Of a DNA stretch of 11,329 bases, positions 1 to 7,175 are shown in pieces; position 1 is the first letter of the stretch; every line of letters begins with the position of its first letter. Under the pieces are notes generated by a model. The model was given only the letters and a program-made list of their open reading frames with translations. It was not told where the DNA came from and searched no databases. The position numbers and the translations under genes were made by a program. Source of the stretch: Bacteroidota bacterium (GTDB taxonomy: Bacteria; Bacteroidota; Bacteroidia; Bacteroidales; Marinifilaceae); contig JAEXFF010000342.1 in the NCBI GenBank assembly GCA_023400335.1, positions 1 to 11,329 of the forward strand, in the 5' to 3' direction.

Positions 1-2
1 GA

Positions 3-140
3 CAAACAGGGCGGAGCTCATCCAAGAGCGGTGCTCCTTCAAGAAGTGAAGCTGCAAAGGGCGGAAGAACATCACGTAGTGGTAGCCAATCCAGAAACAG
101 TAACAACAGTTCTAATCAGAATGAAGAAGGCTGCAGATAA
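3..140 (+). CDS. 3' end of an unrecognised gene with a Ser/Arg/Asn/Gly-rich tail (partial)
   Basis: The start lies outside the window. The frame beginning at base 3 is open and ends at TAA 138-140, giving about 45 residues dominated by Ser, Arg, Gly and Asn (for example SRSGSQSRNSNNSSNQ) and finishing in NEEGCR. Such disordered Ser-rich tails occur in Bacteroidota secreted or surface proteins, but this composition alone gives no function and I do not recognise the family. The frame beginning at base 1 is also open, to TAA 142-144, and encodes a less repetitive peptide; I prefer the Ser-rich frame because AGT/AGC/TCA codons recur in register. The terminator at 164-198 follows closely, which supports a gene ending here in either frame. 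Confidence 0.45.
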   Translation, partial: QTGRSSSKSGAPSRSEAAKGGRTSRSGSQSRNSNNSSNQNEEGCR

Positions 141-163
141 TTAAAATATCTGGAGTTTTAAAG

Positions 164-198
164 ATCCGGCAAAGCAATTTTGTTTTGCCGGATTTTTA
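164..198 (+). terminator. Rho-independent terminator of the upstream partial gene
   Basis: A perfect 10-bp stem, ATCCGGCAAA (164-173) with TTTGCCGGAT (184-193), encloses a 10-nt loop and is followed by a run of T (193-197). It sits 24 bases after the stop of the Ser-rich frame. The loop could add a few pairs and extend the stem. Confidence 0.85.
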
Positions 199-231
199 TT
201 TATGTAGTCTTTGTAAAAAAATTTACATTCT

Positions 232-265
232 TTTGTAGGTTCATCCTAAAAATAATATATCTTTA
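232..265 (+). promoter_or_regulatory. Candidate Bacteroidota promoter for the GH109 gene
   Basis: A TTTG at 232-235 resembles the Bacteroidota -33 box. It is followed after 22 bases by TATCTTTA at 258-265, one mismatch from the -7 consensus TAnnTTTG. The usual spacing is about 19-21 bases, so the fit is fair rather than strong. Transcription would start near 272 and leave a leader of roughly 58 bases, very AT-rich, before the ATG at 330. Confidence 0.4.
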
Positions 266-329
266 CCCTCGTAAACGGTTGAGATTCGTGTGTTGAAATT
301 TGTATTAATAATTTATAAATTATTTACCT

Positions 330-1763
330 ATGTTGAAAATTTTAAATTTTTTAGCTGTTGCCTTACTATTTGCTGCATGTGGTGATGTTTCTGCCAAAAA
401 GGAGATAAGCAGTGTAGGGGTTGTTCAGCCTATTGTTTTAGATCAGCCGGCTCGTCCGTCCGGACAGGAAGATGTAATTGGCTTGACTGCGCCGAAGATG
501 GATACAGTACGGGTGGGGTTCATCGGATTGGGTATGCGCGGACCGGGAGCTGTGAAACGGTTTACTTATCTGGATGGGGTGAAGATTGTAGCTTTGTGTG
601 ATATACATCCGGAAAGGGTAGAAGCTGCTCAGGAAATTTTGAAGAAGGCCGGTTTACCGGAAGCGGCTGCTTATTCCGGGACAGAAGAAGCCTGGAAGCA
701 GTTGTGTGACAGGGAAGATATTGATTTGGTTTATATTTGTACGGACTGGAAGCGTCATACCCCTATGGCTGTATATGCTATGGAGCATGGTAAACACGTT
801 GCCTGTGAAGTGCCCATTGCAACTTCTGTGTCAGAATGCTGGGAGCTGGTCAATACTTCTGAAAAGACAAGAAAGCATTGTATGATGCTGGAAAATTGCT
901 GTTATGACTTTTTCGAAATGGCTACTTTAAATATGGCTCAGAAAGGGGTGCTGGGAGAGATTGTACATGCAGAGGGAGCTTATATTCACGATTTACGGTT
1001 TCTGAATTTTATGGATCCGAAAGACGGCGGCTATAACGATTGGTGGCGTTTGGAATACAATGCAGAGCATACGGGTGATCCTTATGCTACTCACGGATTG
1101 GGACCCGTTACTCAGGCATTGAATATCGGCCGTGGGGACCGTTTGGATTATCTGGTTTCTTTGTCCAGCGATCAGTTCGGTATGACGGAGTATGCAAAGG
1201 AAAAATTCGGGGAAGATTCCGAAATGGCAAAACGTACATACCGGATGGGAGATATGAATACCAGTGTTATCCGTACCGCTAACGGGAAAACGATTATGAT
1301 CCAGCACGATGTAACCAGCCCCCGTCCCTATAACCGGAAACATTGTTTAAGTGGTACGAAAGGATATATTGAAAAATATCCGAATCCGGGTATTGCTTTG
1401 GATCCGAATGATAAATTAGCTGTAAAATTTGACAATCTGGGAGCCCATGGTTTCCTGAACAAAGAGCAGTTCGCCCAAATGATGAAGGAATATGAACATC
1501 CGATTACCCGGGAGGTAGGGGAATTGGCCCGTAAAGTGGGAGGACACGGAGGAATGGATTTTATCATGGACTATCGTCTGGTATATTGTTTGAGAAACGG
1601 TTTGCCTTTGGATATGAATGTTTACGATGCTGCTGATTGGTCGTGCATGGGAGAATTGACAGAGCTTTCAGTGAAGAATCACGGGGCTCCGGTGGCATTT
1701 CCTGATTTTACCCGGGGATCCTGGAAAAAATTGCAGGGATATCATCACGCTTATGCGAAATGA
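330..1763 (+). CDS. GH109 family lipoprotein, probable NAD-dependent alpha-N-acetylgalactosaminidase
   Basis: Glycoside hydrolase family 109 enzymes (Gfo/Idh/MocA fold) remove terminal alpha-GalNAc, notably from the blood group A antigen, using tightly bound NAD in a redox-elimination mechanism. Seen here: residues 1-16 form a signal peptide ending FAAC, with Cys17 as the probable lipidated residue. A linker of about 40 residues leads to the dinucleotide-binding motif GFIGLGMRG (63-71). Next come the Gfo/Idh/MocA EVP segment (CEVPIATS), the stretch DGGYNDWW, and YATHGLGP with His255 in the position of the conserved catalytic-site histidine of the family. The 477-residue length is typical. The lipoprotein signal predicts anchoring in the outer or inner membrane, with the active site in the periplasm or at the surface. 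It is the only gene between two terminators, so it is probably monocistronic. GH109 membership is well supported; substrate is inferred from family, and some members act on other alpha-linked sugars. Confidence 0.88.
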   Translation: MLKILNFLAVALLFAACGDVSAKKEISSVGVVQPIVLDQPARPSGQEDVIGLTAPKMDTVRVGFIGLGMRGPGAVKRFTYLDGVKIVALCDIHPERVEAAQEILKKAGLPEAAAYSGTEEAWKQLCDREDIDLVYICTDWKRHTPMAVYAMEHGKHVACEVPIATSVSECWELVNTSEKTRKHCMMLENCCYDFFEMATLNMAQKGVLGEIVHAEGAYIHDLRFLNFMDPKDGGYNDWWRLEYNAEHTGDPYATHGLGPVTQALNIGRGDRLDYLVSLSSDQFGMTEYAKEKFGEDSEMAKRTYRMGDMNTSVIRTANGKTIMIQHDVTSPRPYNRKHCLSGTKGYIEKYPNPGIALDPNDKLAVKFDNLGAHGFLNKEQFAQMMKEYEHPITREVGELARKVGGHGGMDFIMDYRLVYCLRNGLPLDMNVYDAADWSCMGELTELSVKNHGAPVAFPDFTRGSWKKLQGYHHAYAK

Positions 1764-1780
1764 TTTTAATATAGATTTAT

Positions 1781-1809
1781 AAAAAAAGCCGTTATTAACG
1801 GCTTTTTTT
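1781..1809. terminator. Symmetric intrinsic terminator after the GH109 gene
   Basis: GCCGTT (1788-1793) and AACGGC (1797-1802) enclose the loop ATT and are flanked by seven A on the left and seven T on the right. The A/T runs can pair and extend the stem. It lies 17 bases after the GH109 stop and would work on either strand. The only convergent partner would lie far away, so its relevant job is to end the GH109 transcript before the fucosidase gene. Confidence 0.85.
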
Positions 1810-1947
1810 GTTGGGTCTTCTTTTTTATCTGTAACGGATTTAAATGAATTGTATTGTTCAGATTTGCTGCTGTCTTTATTAAAAAAGATTGCGAGAAGAG
1901 TAAAGAAGCCGGTGGACCGGTCATTGAAAATTTTAAATGTTGTTTAT

Positions 1948-4293
1948 ATGATTGGAAAAATATTTTCGGTTTTTGTTTTTCTGGTAGGAATGGGGCAAAT
2001 AAAGGCTCAGGAACTATCGCTTTGGTATGAACGGCCTGCATCGGATTGGATGAATGAAGCCCTGCCTGTGGGAAACGGATATATGGGAGCTATGTTTTAC
2101 GGCGGACCGGTTCGGGATGAAATTCAGATGGCAGAGGAAAGTTTTTGGGCCGGTGGACCGGGAGCAAATAGAAAATACAGGGGGGGAAATAAGGAAGGAA
2201 GCTGGAAATATTTGAAAGAAGTCAGAGCATTATTACTGAAGGGAGAGAAAGAGAAGGCAGCAGAGCTTGCCAGGCGGTATTTTGTAGGGGAAATTGTACC
2301 GACGAAAGCCGGGGATCAGTTCGGGGATTTCGGAGGAAATCAACCCTTTGGTTCTCTATGGGTTACAGTCGAAACTCCCGATACTGTATGGGGGAATTAC
2401 CGGCGGAGCCTGGATCTGCAGAAGGCGATGGGAAAAGTAGAATACCGTATGGACGGGACGCATTTCCGGAATTTTTATTTCGCTTCTTATCCGTCCCGTC
2501 TGTTCGTGTTTAAATATACCAACGATGCTCCGGAAGGAAAGAATTACCGGGTGGATTTTGAGACACCCCATACGGGAACAAAGATAACTGTCTGTAAAGA
2601 TTTATGGATTATCCGGGGGAAGCTGGCTTCTAACGGTTTGCCTTTTGAGGGGCAAATAAAGGTCAAAACCGACGGAAAGATTCTTTTCCGTAAAGGTATT
2701 TTCCGGATAGAAGGAGCGAGGAATACGGAATTTTATATCTCCGTGGCTTCTGCTTATGCGAATACGTATCCGACATACAGGGGAAATGACTATGAGAAGG
2801 TTAACCGGGAATGTATCGCAAAAGCGGAGCGGGAAAGCTGGGAAAAACTGTGGGCTGAACATCAGTCGGATTACCAGTCTTTGTTCGGACGGGTAAAGTT
2901 GGATTTAGGGCGGAGTGCTCAGGAAAAATTACCTACAGACAAGCGGCAGTTGAGCTATAGTCAGGGAGCATATGATCCGGGTCTGGAAGCCTTATACTTT
3001 CAATACGGGCGTTATTTACTGATCAGTAGTTCCCGTCCCGGCACTTTACCGGCTCATTTGCAGGGGCGTTGGAATCATCAGTTAAATGCACCCTGGGCTT
3101 GCGATTACCACATGAATATCAATTTGCAGATGATCTACTGGCCGGCAGAAGTGGGGAATCTGAGTGAATGTCATTTGCCTTTACTCGATTATATTGATAA
3201 ATTGCAGGAGCCGGGACGGGTGACGGCGCGGGAATATTTCAATGCCCGGGGATGGGTGGTCAATACGATGAATAATGCTTACGGGTATACTGCTCCGGGT
3301 TGGGATTTTTATTGGGGATATGCGCCGAATAGTGCTGCCTGGTTGTGTACCCACCTCTGGGAGCATTTTAATTATACGCGGGACCGGGATTTCTTATCCC
3401 GGAAAGCTTATCCCGTTATGAAAGAAGCAGCCCGTTTCTGGATGGATTATCTGAGTGAAGATGAAAACGGTTATTGGGTATCTTCTCCTTCTTATTCGCC
3501 TGAACACGGGGATATAGCGCTTGGAGCCACTATGGATCAGGAAATTGCCTGGGATTTATTTACGCATGTGCTGGAAGCGGCTGCGTATGAAGAAGATGAT
3601 CCGGCTTTTACCGACAGTATATCGGGTTTCCGGGAACGTTTATTGCCCTTGAAAACCGGAAAATTCGGGCAGTTACAGGAATGGAAAGAAGATTTGGATG
3701 ACCCGGGGGACTCACACCGGCATATCTCGCATCTGTATGCTCTTTTTCCGGGGCATCAGATTACAGTAACGGAAACGCCGGAATGGGCAGAGGCAGCGAG
3801 ACGTAGTCTGATCTATCGGGGAGAAGGAGGAACGGGCTGGTCGTTGGCCTGGAAAATTAATTTTTGGGCCCGTCTGCAAGATGGAAACCAATCGTATAAA
3901 ATGCTCCGGAATCTTTTGCGTTCTGCCCGGGGACAGGGAAGTTTCCGGAATCCTTCCGGAAGCGGTTCATATTCCAATTTGTTGTGTGCCCATCCGCCTT
4001 TTCAGATAGACGGAAATATGGGAGCTGTGGCCGGAATCGCTGAGATGCTGCTACAGTCGCATTCGGGGCTTCTGGATTTGCTTCCGGCTCTGCCTGCTGC
4101 CTGGCCGTCGGGATCTGTAAAAGGCCTGAAAGCCCGGGGGGGATATACGGTGGATATGGAATGGAAAGACGGTTTGCTGAAAGAGGCGGTCATCAGAGCT
4201 GCCGTACCGGGAAATACAAAAGTGAGGTATAAAGGAGAAATACAATCCCTTGAATGGAAGGCCGGCGAGGAAATAAAACTGAGTTGGAATTAA
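1948..4293 (+). CDS. GH95 family secreted alpha-L-fucosidase (probable 1,2-alpha-L-fucosidase)
   Basis: GH95 enzymes hydrolyse terminal alpha-1,2-linked fucose by an inverting mechanism, for example from H antigen, 2'-fucosyllactose and mucin O-glycans. I start at the ATG at 1948 (781 residues) because it opens a clean signal peptide, about residues 1-21 ending KAQ before ELSLWYERPA. The TTG-initiated extension back to 1849 would bury that signal. The N-terminal beta-domain has the family signature PVGNGYMGAM and WAGGPG. The (alpha/alpha)6 barrel holds HMNIN (His388, Asn390, Asn392), SPEHG (Glu519) and QIDGNMG (Asp688). These match the general acid Glu and the Asn/Asp water-activating residues described for the Bifidobacterium AfcA enzyme. 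The His two residues before the first Asn is the fucosidase form; an alpha-L-galactosidase variant of the family is reported to carry Thr there. Length is normal. It probably acts in the periplasm, and pairs functionally with the upstream GH109 gene although a terminator separates them. Confidence 0.92.
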   Translation: MIGKIFSVFVFLVGMGQIKAQELSLWYERPASDWMNEALPVGNGYMGAMFYGGPVRDEIQMAEESFWAGGPGANRKYRGGNKEGSWKYLKEVRALLLKGEKEKAAELARRYFVGEIVPTKAGDQFGDFGGNQPFGSLWVTVETPDTVWGNYRRSLDLQKAMGKVEYRMDGTHFRNFYFASYPSRLFVFKYTNDAPEGKNYRVDFETPHTGTKITVCKDLWIIRGKLASNGLPFEGQIKVKTDGKILFRKGIFRIEGARNTEFYISVASAYANTYPTYRGNDYEKVNRECIAKAERESWEKLWAEHQSDYQSLFGRVKLDLGRSAQEKLPTDKRQLSYSQGAYDPGLEALYFQYGRYLLISSSRPGTLPAHLQGRWNHQLNAPWACDYHMNINLQMIYWPAEVGNLSECHLPLLDYIDKLQEPGRVTAREYFNARGWVVNTMNNAYGYTAPGWDFYWGYAPNSAAWLCTHLWEHFNYTRDRDFLSRKAYPVMKEAARFWMDYLSEDENGYWVSSPSYSPEHGDIALGATMDQEIAWDLFTHVLEAAAYEEDDPAFTDSISGFRERLLPLKTGKFGQLQEWKEDLDDPGDSHRHISHLYALFPGHQITVTETPEWAEAARRSLIYRGEGGTGWSLAWKINFWARLQDGNQSYKMLRNLLRSARGQGSFRNPSGSGSYSNLLCAHPPFQIDGNMGAVAGIAEMLLQSHSGLLDLLPALPAAWPSGSVKGLKARGGYTVDMEWKDGLLKEAVIRAAVPGNTKVRYKGEIQSLEWKAGEEIKLSWN

Positions 4294-4309
4294 GTAGAAA
4301 AACATGTAA

Positions 4310-4360
4310 AAATATCATACGCCGGTTGTCAAAATAATAGACAACCGGCGTATGATATTT
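4310..4360. terminator. Long perfect hairpin after the fucosidase gene, probable terminator
   Basis: Bases 4310-4330 and 4340-4360 are exact reverse complements (21 bp), joined by the 9-nt loop AAAATAATA. The core is GCCGGTTGTC / GACAACCGGC and the outer part is AT-rich. It begins 17 bases after the GH95 stop. There is no T-run beyond the stem: the last T's of ATATTT are inside it and AGGAG follows. It therefore differs from the two classical terminators in this window. It could end transcription, protect the 3' end of the fucosidase mRNA, or act on the opposite strand as well. Confidence 0.6.
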
Positions 4361-4380
4361 AGGAGATAAATATTTGATAT

Positions 4381-4411
4381 ACAATAATTTATTGTTGTGG
4401 CATATTTTTTG
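4381..4411 (+). promoter_or_regulatory. Weak candidate promoter region with a small palindrome before the permease gene
   Basis: ACAATAA-T-TTATTGT (4381-4395) is a perfect 7-bp inverted repeat. It is followed by TATTTTTTG (4403-4411), a -7-like box one base longer than TAnnTTTG. A TTTG at 4373-4376 is somewhat too far upstream to be an ideal -33 box (26 bases). The region is AT-rich, so both matches could be chance. Confidence 0.25.
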
Positions 4412-4449
4412 TTCCAGGAAATTTAAAAAGTATTTAAATTTTGATCTGT

Positions 4450-6792
4450 ATGAAAAATTTTGCTTCTGTTTCACGGCTTTTCAGGACGGCTTTTCGCAAT
4501 AAAGGCTTGACTTGTATTAATATTTTCGGTTTGGGAGTAGGTTTAGCGGTTGCTTTATTTTTGATGGTTTACCTGCATTTTGAGTTTTCATTCGACAGGC
4601 ATTTTAAAGATGGAGAGAGGATCTACCGGGTATTAAGCGTTTGGAACGAAGGAAATGAAGTGACGAATTATCCGATTAATTTTGGTATCCTGGCTCCTAC
4701 TTTGGTAAAAGAAGTGCCGGAGGTGGAAACAGCCAGCCGTTTGTATCGATATGGCGGGATAGATTTGTATTATGAAGATGGTGAAAAAATGAATGTGAAA
4801 GTCTATCAGGTCGATTCTTCTTTTCTGCAAATTTTCAGTTTTAAATTAGTAGCCGGAAGTCTGGACGGAGCATTGGATGAGCCGAATACCTGTGTTATTA
4901 CCCGGAGTACGGCCGACCGGTTTTTCGGTGTGGGGAGTAATCCGGTGGGTAAAAGTTTGAGTGCAAAAAATGGAAACCTGATGGAAGTGAAGGCCGTTAT
5001 CGAGGATATTCCGCTGAATACGCATTTCCGTTTTGATTTATTGACCAAGTTGCCGGAATACGGTTTCGGCGGTCTGGAATTTTTTACTTATGTCAAGTTC
5101 CGGCCGGGAGTAGATTATGCGGCAGCGGCAGCGAAGTGCAATGAGATCAATAGAAATCTTCTGTCTACCCGTTTTGCCCGTTATGACAGTAAGTTTGAGA
5201 GTATTACAGAACCTTTGTCCGGTATTCATACTGCTACGAAATCTTCTTTTGACCTGAGTCCTACTGCCAGTAAATCGAATTTGATTTTTATCATCATCGT
5301 GACGGTCTTTATTCTGGCAATTGCATTGTCCAATTTTATTTCCCTGTATATTATCCAGGGAGAGAAGCGGGCGACTGAAATCAGTGTGCGGAAGACAAAC
5401 GGGGCAGAGAGGGGAAGCATTATGAAGATGTTATTCGGGGAGACAACACTGGTAACCGTAATCGCTTTTGTTTTGGCAATTGTACTTTATTACTCTTTTT
5501 CCGGAATGTTTGCCCGTCTGATTAATTTCAACCTGCCGGAAGAAGTCGGGGTGACGGGAACGATGTGGACCTACTATTTTTTATTATTCCTGTTTGTGGC
5601 ATTGGTTGCCGGGGGGTATCCGGCTTATTACCTTTCCCGGTTTAATCCTATTGAATTGGTGCGTAAAACGGTAACGCGGAAATATAAGCTGACGGCTGCA
5701 TCGGTAGTCATACAGTTTTCAGTGGTCATCTTTTGTGTATCGGCTTTATTTGTCGTTTTCCGACAGCTCGATTTTATGAAAAAAATGCCGTTGGGATTTG
5801 ATGCGGACAATGTAATGGCTGTTGCGATTGTTACAAATGTAAACCAATATGAAGGATTGCGTTCCGATCTTCTCCAGTATCCTTCGATTACCGATGTTGC
5901 TATTTCTCAGGGGCATCCGTTGAACGGTTGCAGTGGGCAGGGACTCCGGCGTACGGATCAGACTGAAAAGGAAGGGATTTCTATAGATGAAAGACGGACA
6001 GGACCCGGCTATTTCCGGGTATACGGGATTCCGATCCTCGAAGGACGGGAACTGAAATACGAAGGAATGATGGATTCTGCCAGTATCGTACTGACGGAGA
6101 CAACGGTTGCTGCCCTGGACTTAAAAGAACCGGTAGGAAAAAAGGTAATATTCAACAGTATGCCGCTGACGGTGGTAGGTGTAGCTAAAGATATTCATTA
6201 CGGCTCTGCCCGTCAGAAAATAGGAAGGTTAGTTTATACGGCCTATAATCCCCGTTATTGGATGATGGGCGTAAGGTATCAGCCTGGAAAATTCCAGGAG
6301 GCTAAAACGGCCTTGAGAGCTGTGATGGAAAAGCATTTCCAGGGAGATCCTTACGGCATTGTATTGGTTAGGGATGCGGTAAATAGTCAGTATTGGCAGG
6401 ATGAAGTGACTTCCCGTATTTTGATGAGCGGTACTATTCTGGCCATTATTCTGGCTTTATTGGGACTGGTGGCCTTGATGGGATTCGTTGCCCAGCAAAA
6501 ACGGAAGGAAATTGGTGTACGCCGGGTGATGGGTGCTCAGGTCGGAACCATTATCTACGATCTGAACAGTTATGTCTTGATCCGGATTCTTCCGGCTGTG
6601 CCGGTCGGGATTGCCCTCAGCTATTTTGCCATGTATCACTGGTTGCAGAATTTCGCTTATGCCATTTCTTTAAGTTGGTGGATTTTTGCCGGAGCCTTGC
6701 TGCTGACCTTTTTCATTATACTGCTGACCCTGCTCTACCAGAGTATTCATTCCGCTACAGCTAATCCGGTGGATGCTTTAAAACGGGAGTAA
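4450..6792 (+). CDS. ABC transporter permease with two FtsX/MacB-type domains
   Basis: This is an integral inner-membrane subunit of a type VII (MacB/LolC-like) ABC system, a group that uses ATP hydrolysis to drive work in the periplasm, such as export or lipoprotein handling. I start at ATG 4450 (780 residues); a TTG three codons upstream is less likely. Hydrophobic segments lie near residues 22-43, 278-302, 332-352, 373-396, 414-440, 658-684, 713-735 and 743-768. That pattern is two copies of TM1-periplasmic domain-TM2-4. The large soluble loops (about 45-275 and 441-655) are MacB-type periplasmic domains. Cytoplasmic coupling-helix motifs appear in both halves: EISVRKTNGA and EIGVRRVMGA. 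The C-terminus NPVDALKRE is typical of Bacteroidota paralogues. No ATPase gene is in the window, so the partner must be encoded elsewhere. A decayed paralogue follows immediately, which suggests this gene belonged to a run of such permeases. The substrate is unknown. Confidence 0.9.
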   Translation: MKNFASVSRLFRTAFRNKGLTCINIFGLGVGLAVALFLMVYLHFEFSFDRHFKDGERIYRVLSVWNEGNEVTNYPINFGILAPTLVKEVPEVETASRLYRYGGIDLYYEDGEKMNVKVYQVDSSFLQIFSFKLVAGSLDGALDEPNTCVITRSTADRFFGVGSNPVGKSLSAKNGNLMEVKAVIEDIPLNTHFRFDLLTKLPEYGFGGLEFFTYVKFRPGVDYAAAAAKCNEINRNLLSTRFARYDSKFESITEPLSGIHTATKSSFDLSPTASKSNLIFIIIVTVFILAIALSNFISLYIIQGEKRATEISVRKTNGAERGSIMKMLFGETTLVTVIAFVLAIVLYYSFSGMFARLINFNLPEEVGVTGTMWTYYFLLFLFVALVAGGYPAYYLSRFNPIELVRKTVTRKYKLTAASVVIQFSVVIFCVSALFVVFRQLDFMKKMPLGFDADNVMAVAIVTNVNQYEGLRSDLLQYPSITDVAISQGHPLNGCSGQGLRRTDQTEKEGISIDERRTGPGYFRVYGIPILEGRELKYEGMMDSASIVLTETTVAALDLKEPVGKKVIFNSMPLTVVGVAKDIHYGSARQKIGRLVYTAYNPRYWMMGVRYQPGKFQEAKTALRAVMEKHFQGDPYGIVLVRDAVNSQYWQDEVTSRILMSGTILAIILALLGLVALMGFVAQQKRKEIGVRRVMGAQVGTIIYDLNSYVLIRILPAVPVGIALSYFAMYHWLQNFAYAISLSWWIFAGALLLTFFIILLTLLYQSIHSATANPVDALKRE

Positions 6793-6858
6793 AACGGGAA
6801 AGAAAAGATGCAGTGGAATTTATCAAAGGGAGGACTGATTAAGGGGACGGACAGGAGA

Positions 6859-7119
6859 ATGTAGTTATATATTTCCCGGCTGTGCCGGGTGGCTTCCCGG
6901 AACAAAGGACTGACTCTGATCGATATTATCGGTCAGAGTGCAGGATTAGCCGTAGCTCTGTTTTTATTGGTGTATTTCCGTTTTGAATTTTCGTACGATA
7001 AACATTCAAAAATACCGGATGTTTGTACCGGATTCTCTCTGCGGGAGAAGGAGCAAACCCGGGAGATGCCCTGCAAAGTGAATAAATATCCCGGAATACA
7101 GTTTTCCACTCGCGGGTAA
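6859..7119 (+). pseudogene. Remnant of a second FtsX-type permease gene (start, nonsense, frameshift, truncated)
   Basis: The translation RNKGLTLIDIIGQSAGLAVA and then FLLVYFRFEFSYDKH aligns with residues about 16-51 of the permease at 4450 (RNKGLTCINIFGLGVGLAVA, FLMVYLHFEFSFDRH). The ancestral start is apparently ATG 6859-6861, after GGAGA, but the next codon is TAG (6862-6864). At the A-run 7008-7012 the frame is lost: one base back, the sequence reads KNTGCLYRILS, matching IYRVLS of the intact gene, so a single A has probably been deleted. The original frame later resumes with VNKYPGIQF, comparable to VTNYPINFG, and stops at 7117-7119. The remaining ~90% of the gene is absent. Divergence from the neighbour is substantial, so this was an old paralogue rather than a fresh duplicate. 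A short product from GTG 6889 is formally possible but unlikely to function. This remnant accounts for most of the 383-base gap between the permease and folC. Confidence 0.85.
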
Positions 7120-7175
7120 CAGGCTTTTGAGAAAAAGAGAGAAGGATAGCACTTTTTCCTCCTTTACTCCCTTCC

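Noticed and set aside
1..144. Alternative open frame from base 1 for the left-edge gene
   Set aside because: It is open and cannot be excluded, but the Ser/Arg-rich frame shows periodic Ser codons. With no upstream sequence I kept one call at modest confidence.
993..1567. Minus-strand open frames inside the GH109 gene
   Set aside because: Frame shadows of a well-supported gene, with no ribosome site or motif of their own.
1849..1947. N-terminal extension of the GH95 protein from a TTG codon
   Set aside because: It would place 33 charged and hydrophobic residues ahead of a clean signal peptide starting at the ATG at 1948. I treat the stretch as leader.
330..4293. A full polysaccharide utilization locus
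   Set aside because: No SusC, SusD, SusE/F, hybrid two-component or anti-sigma gene is present in the window.
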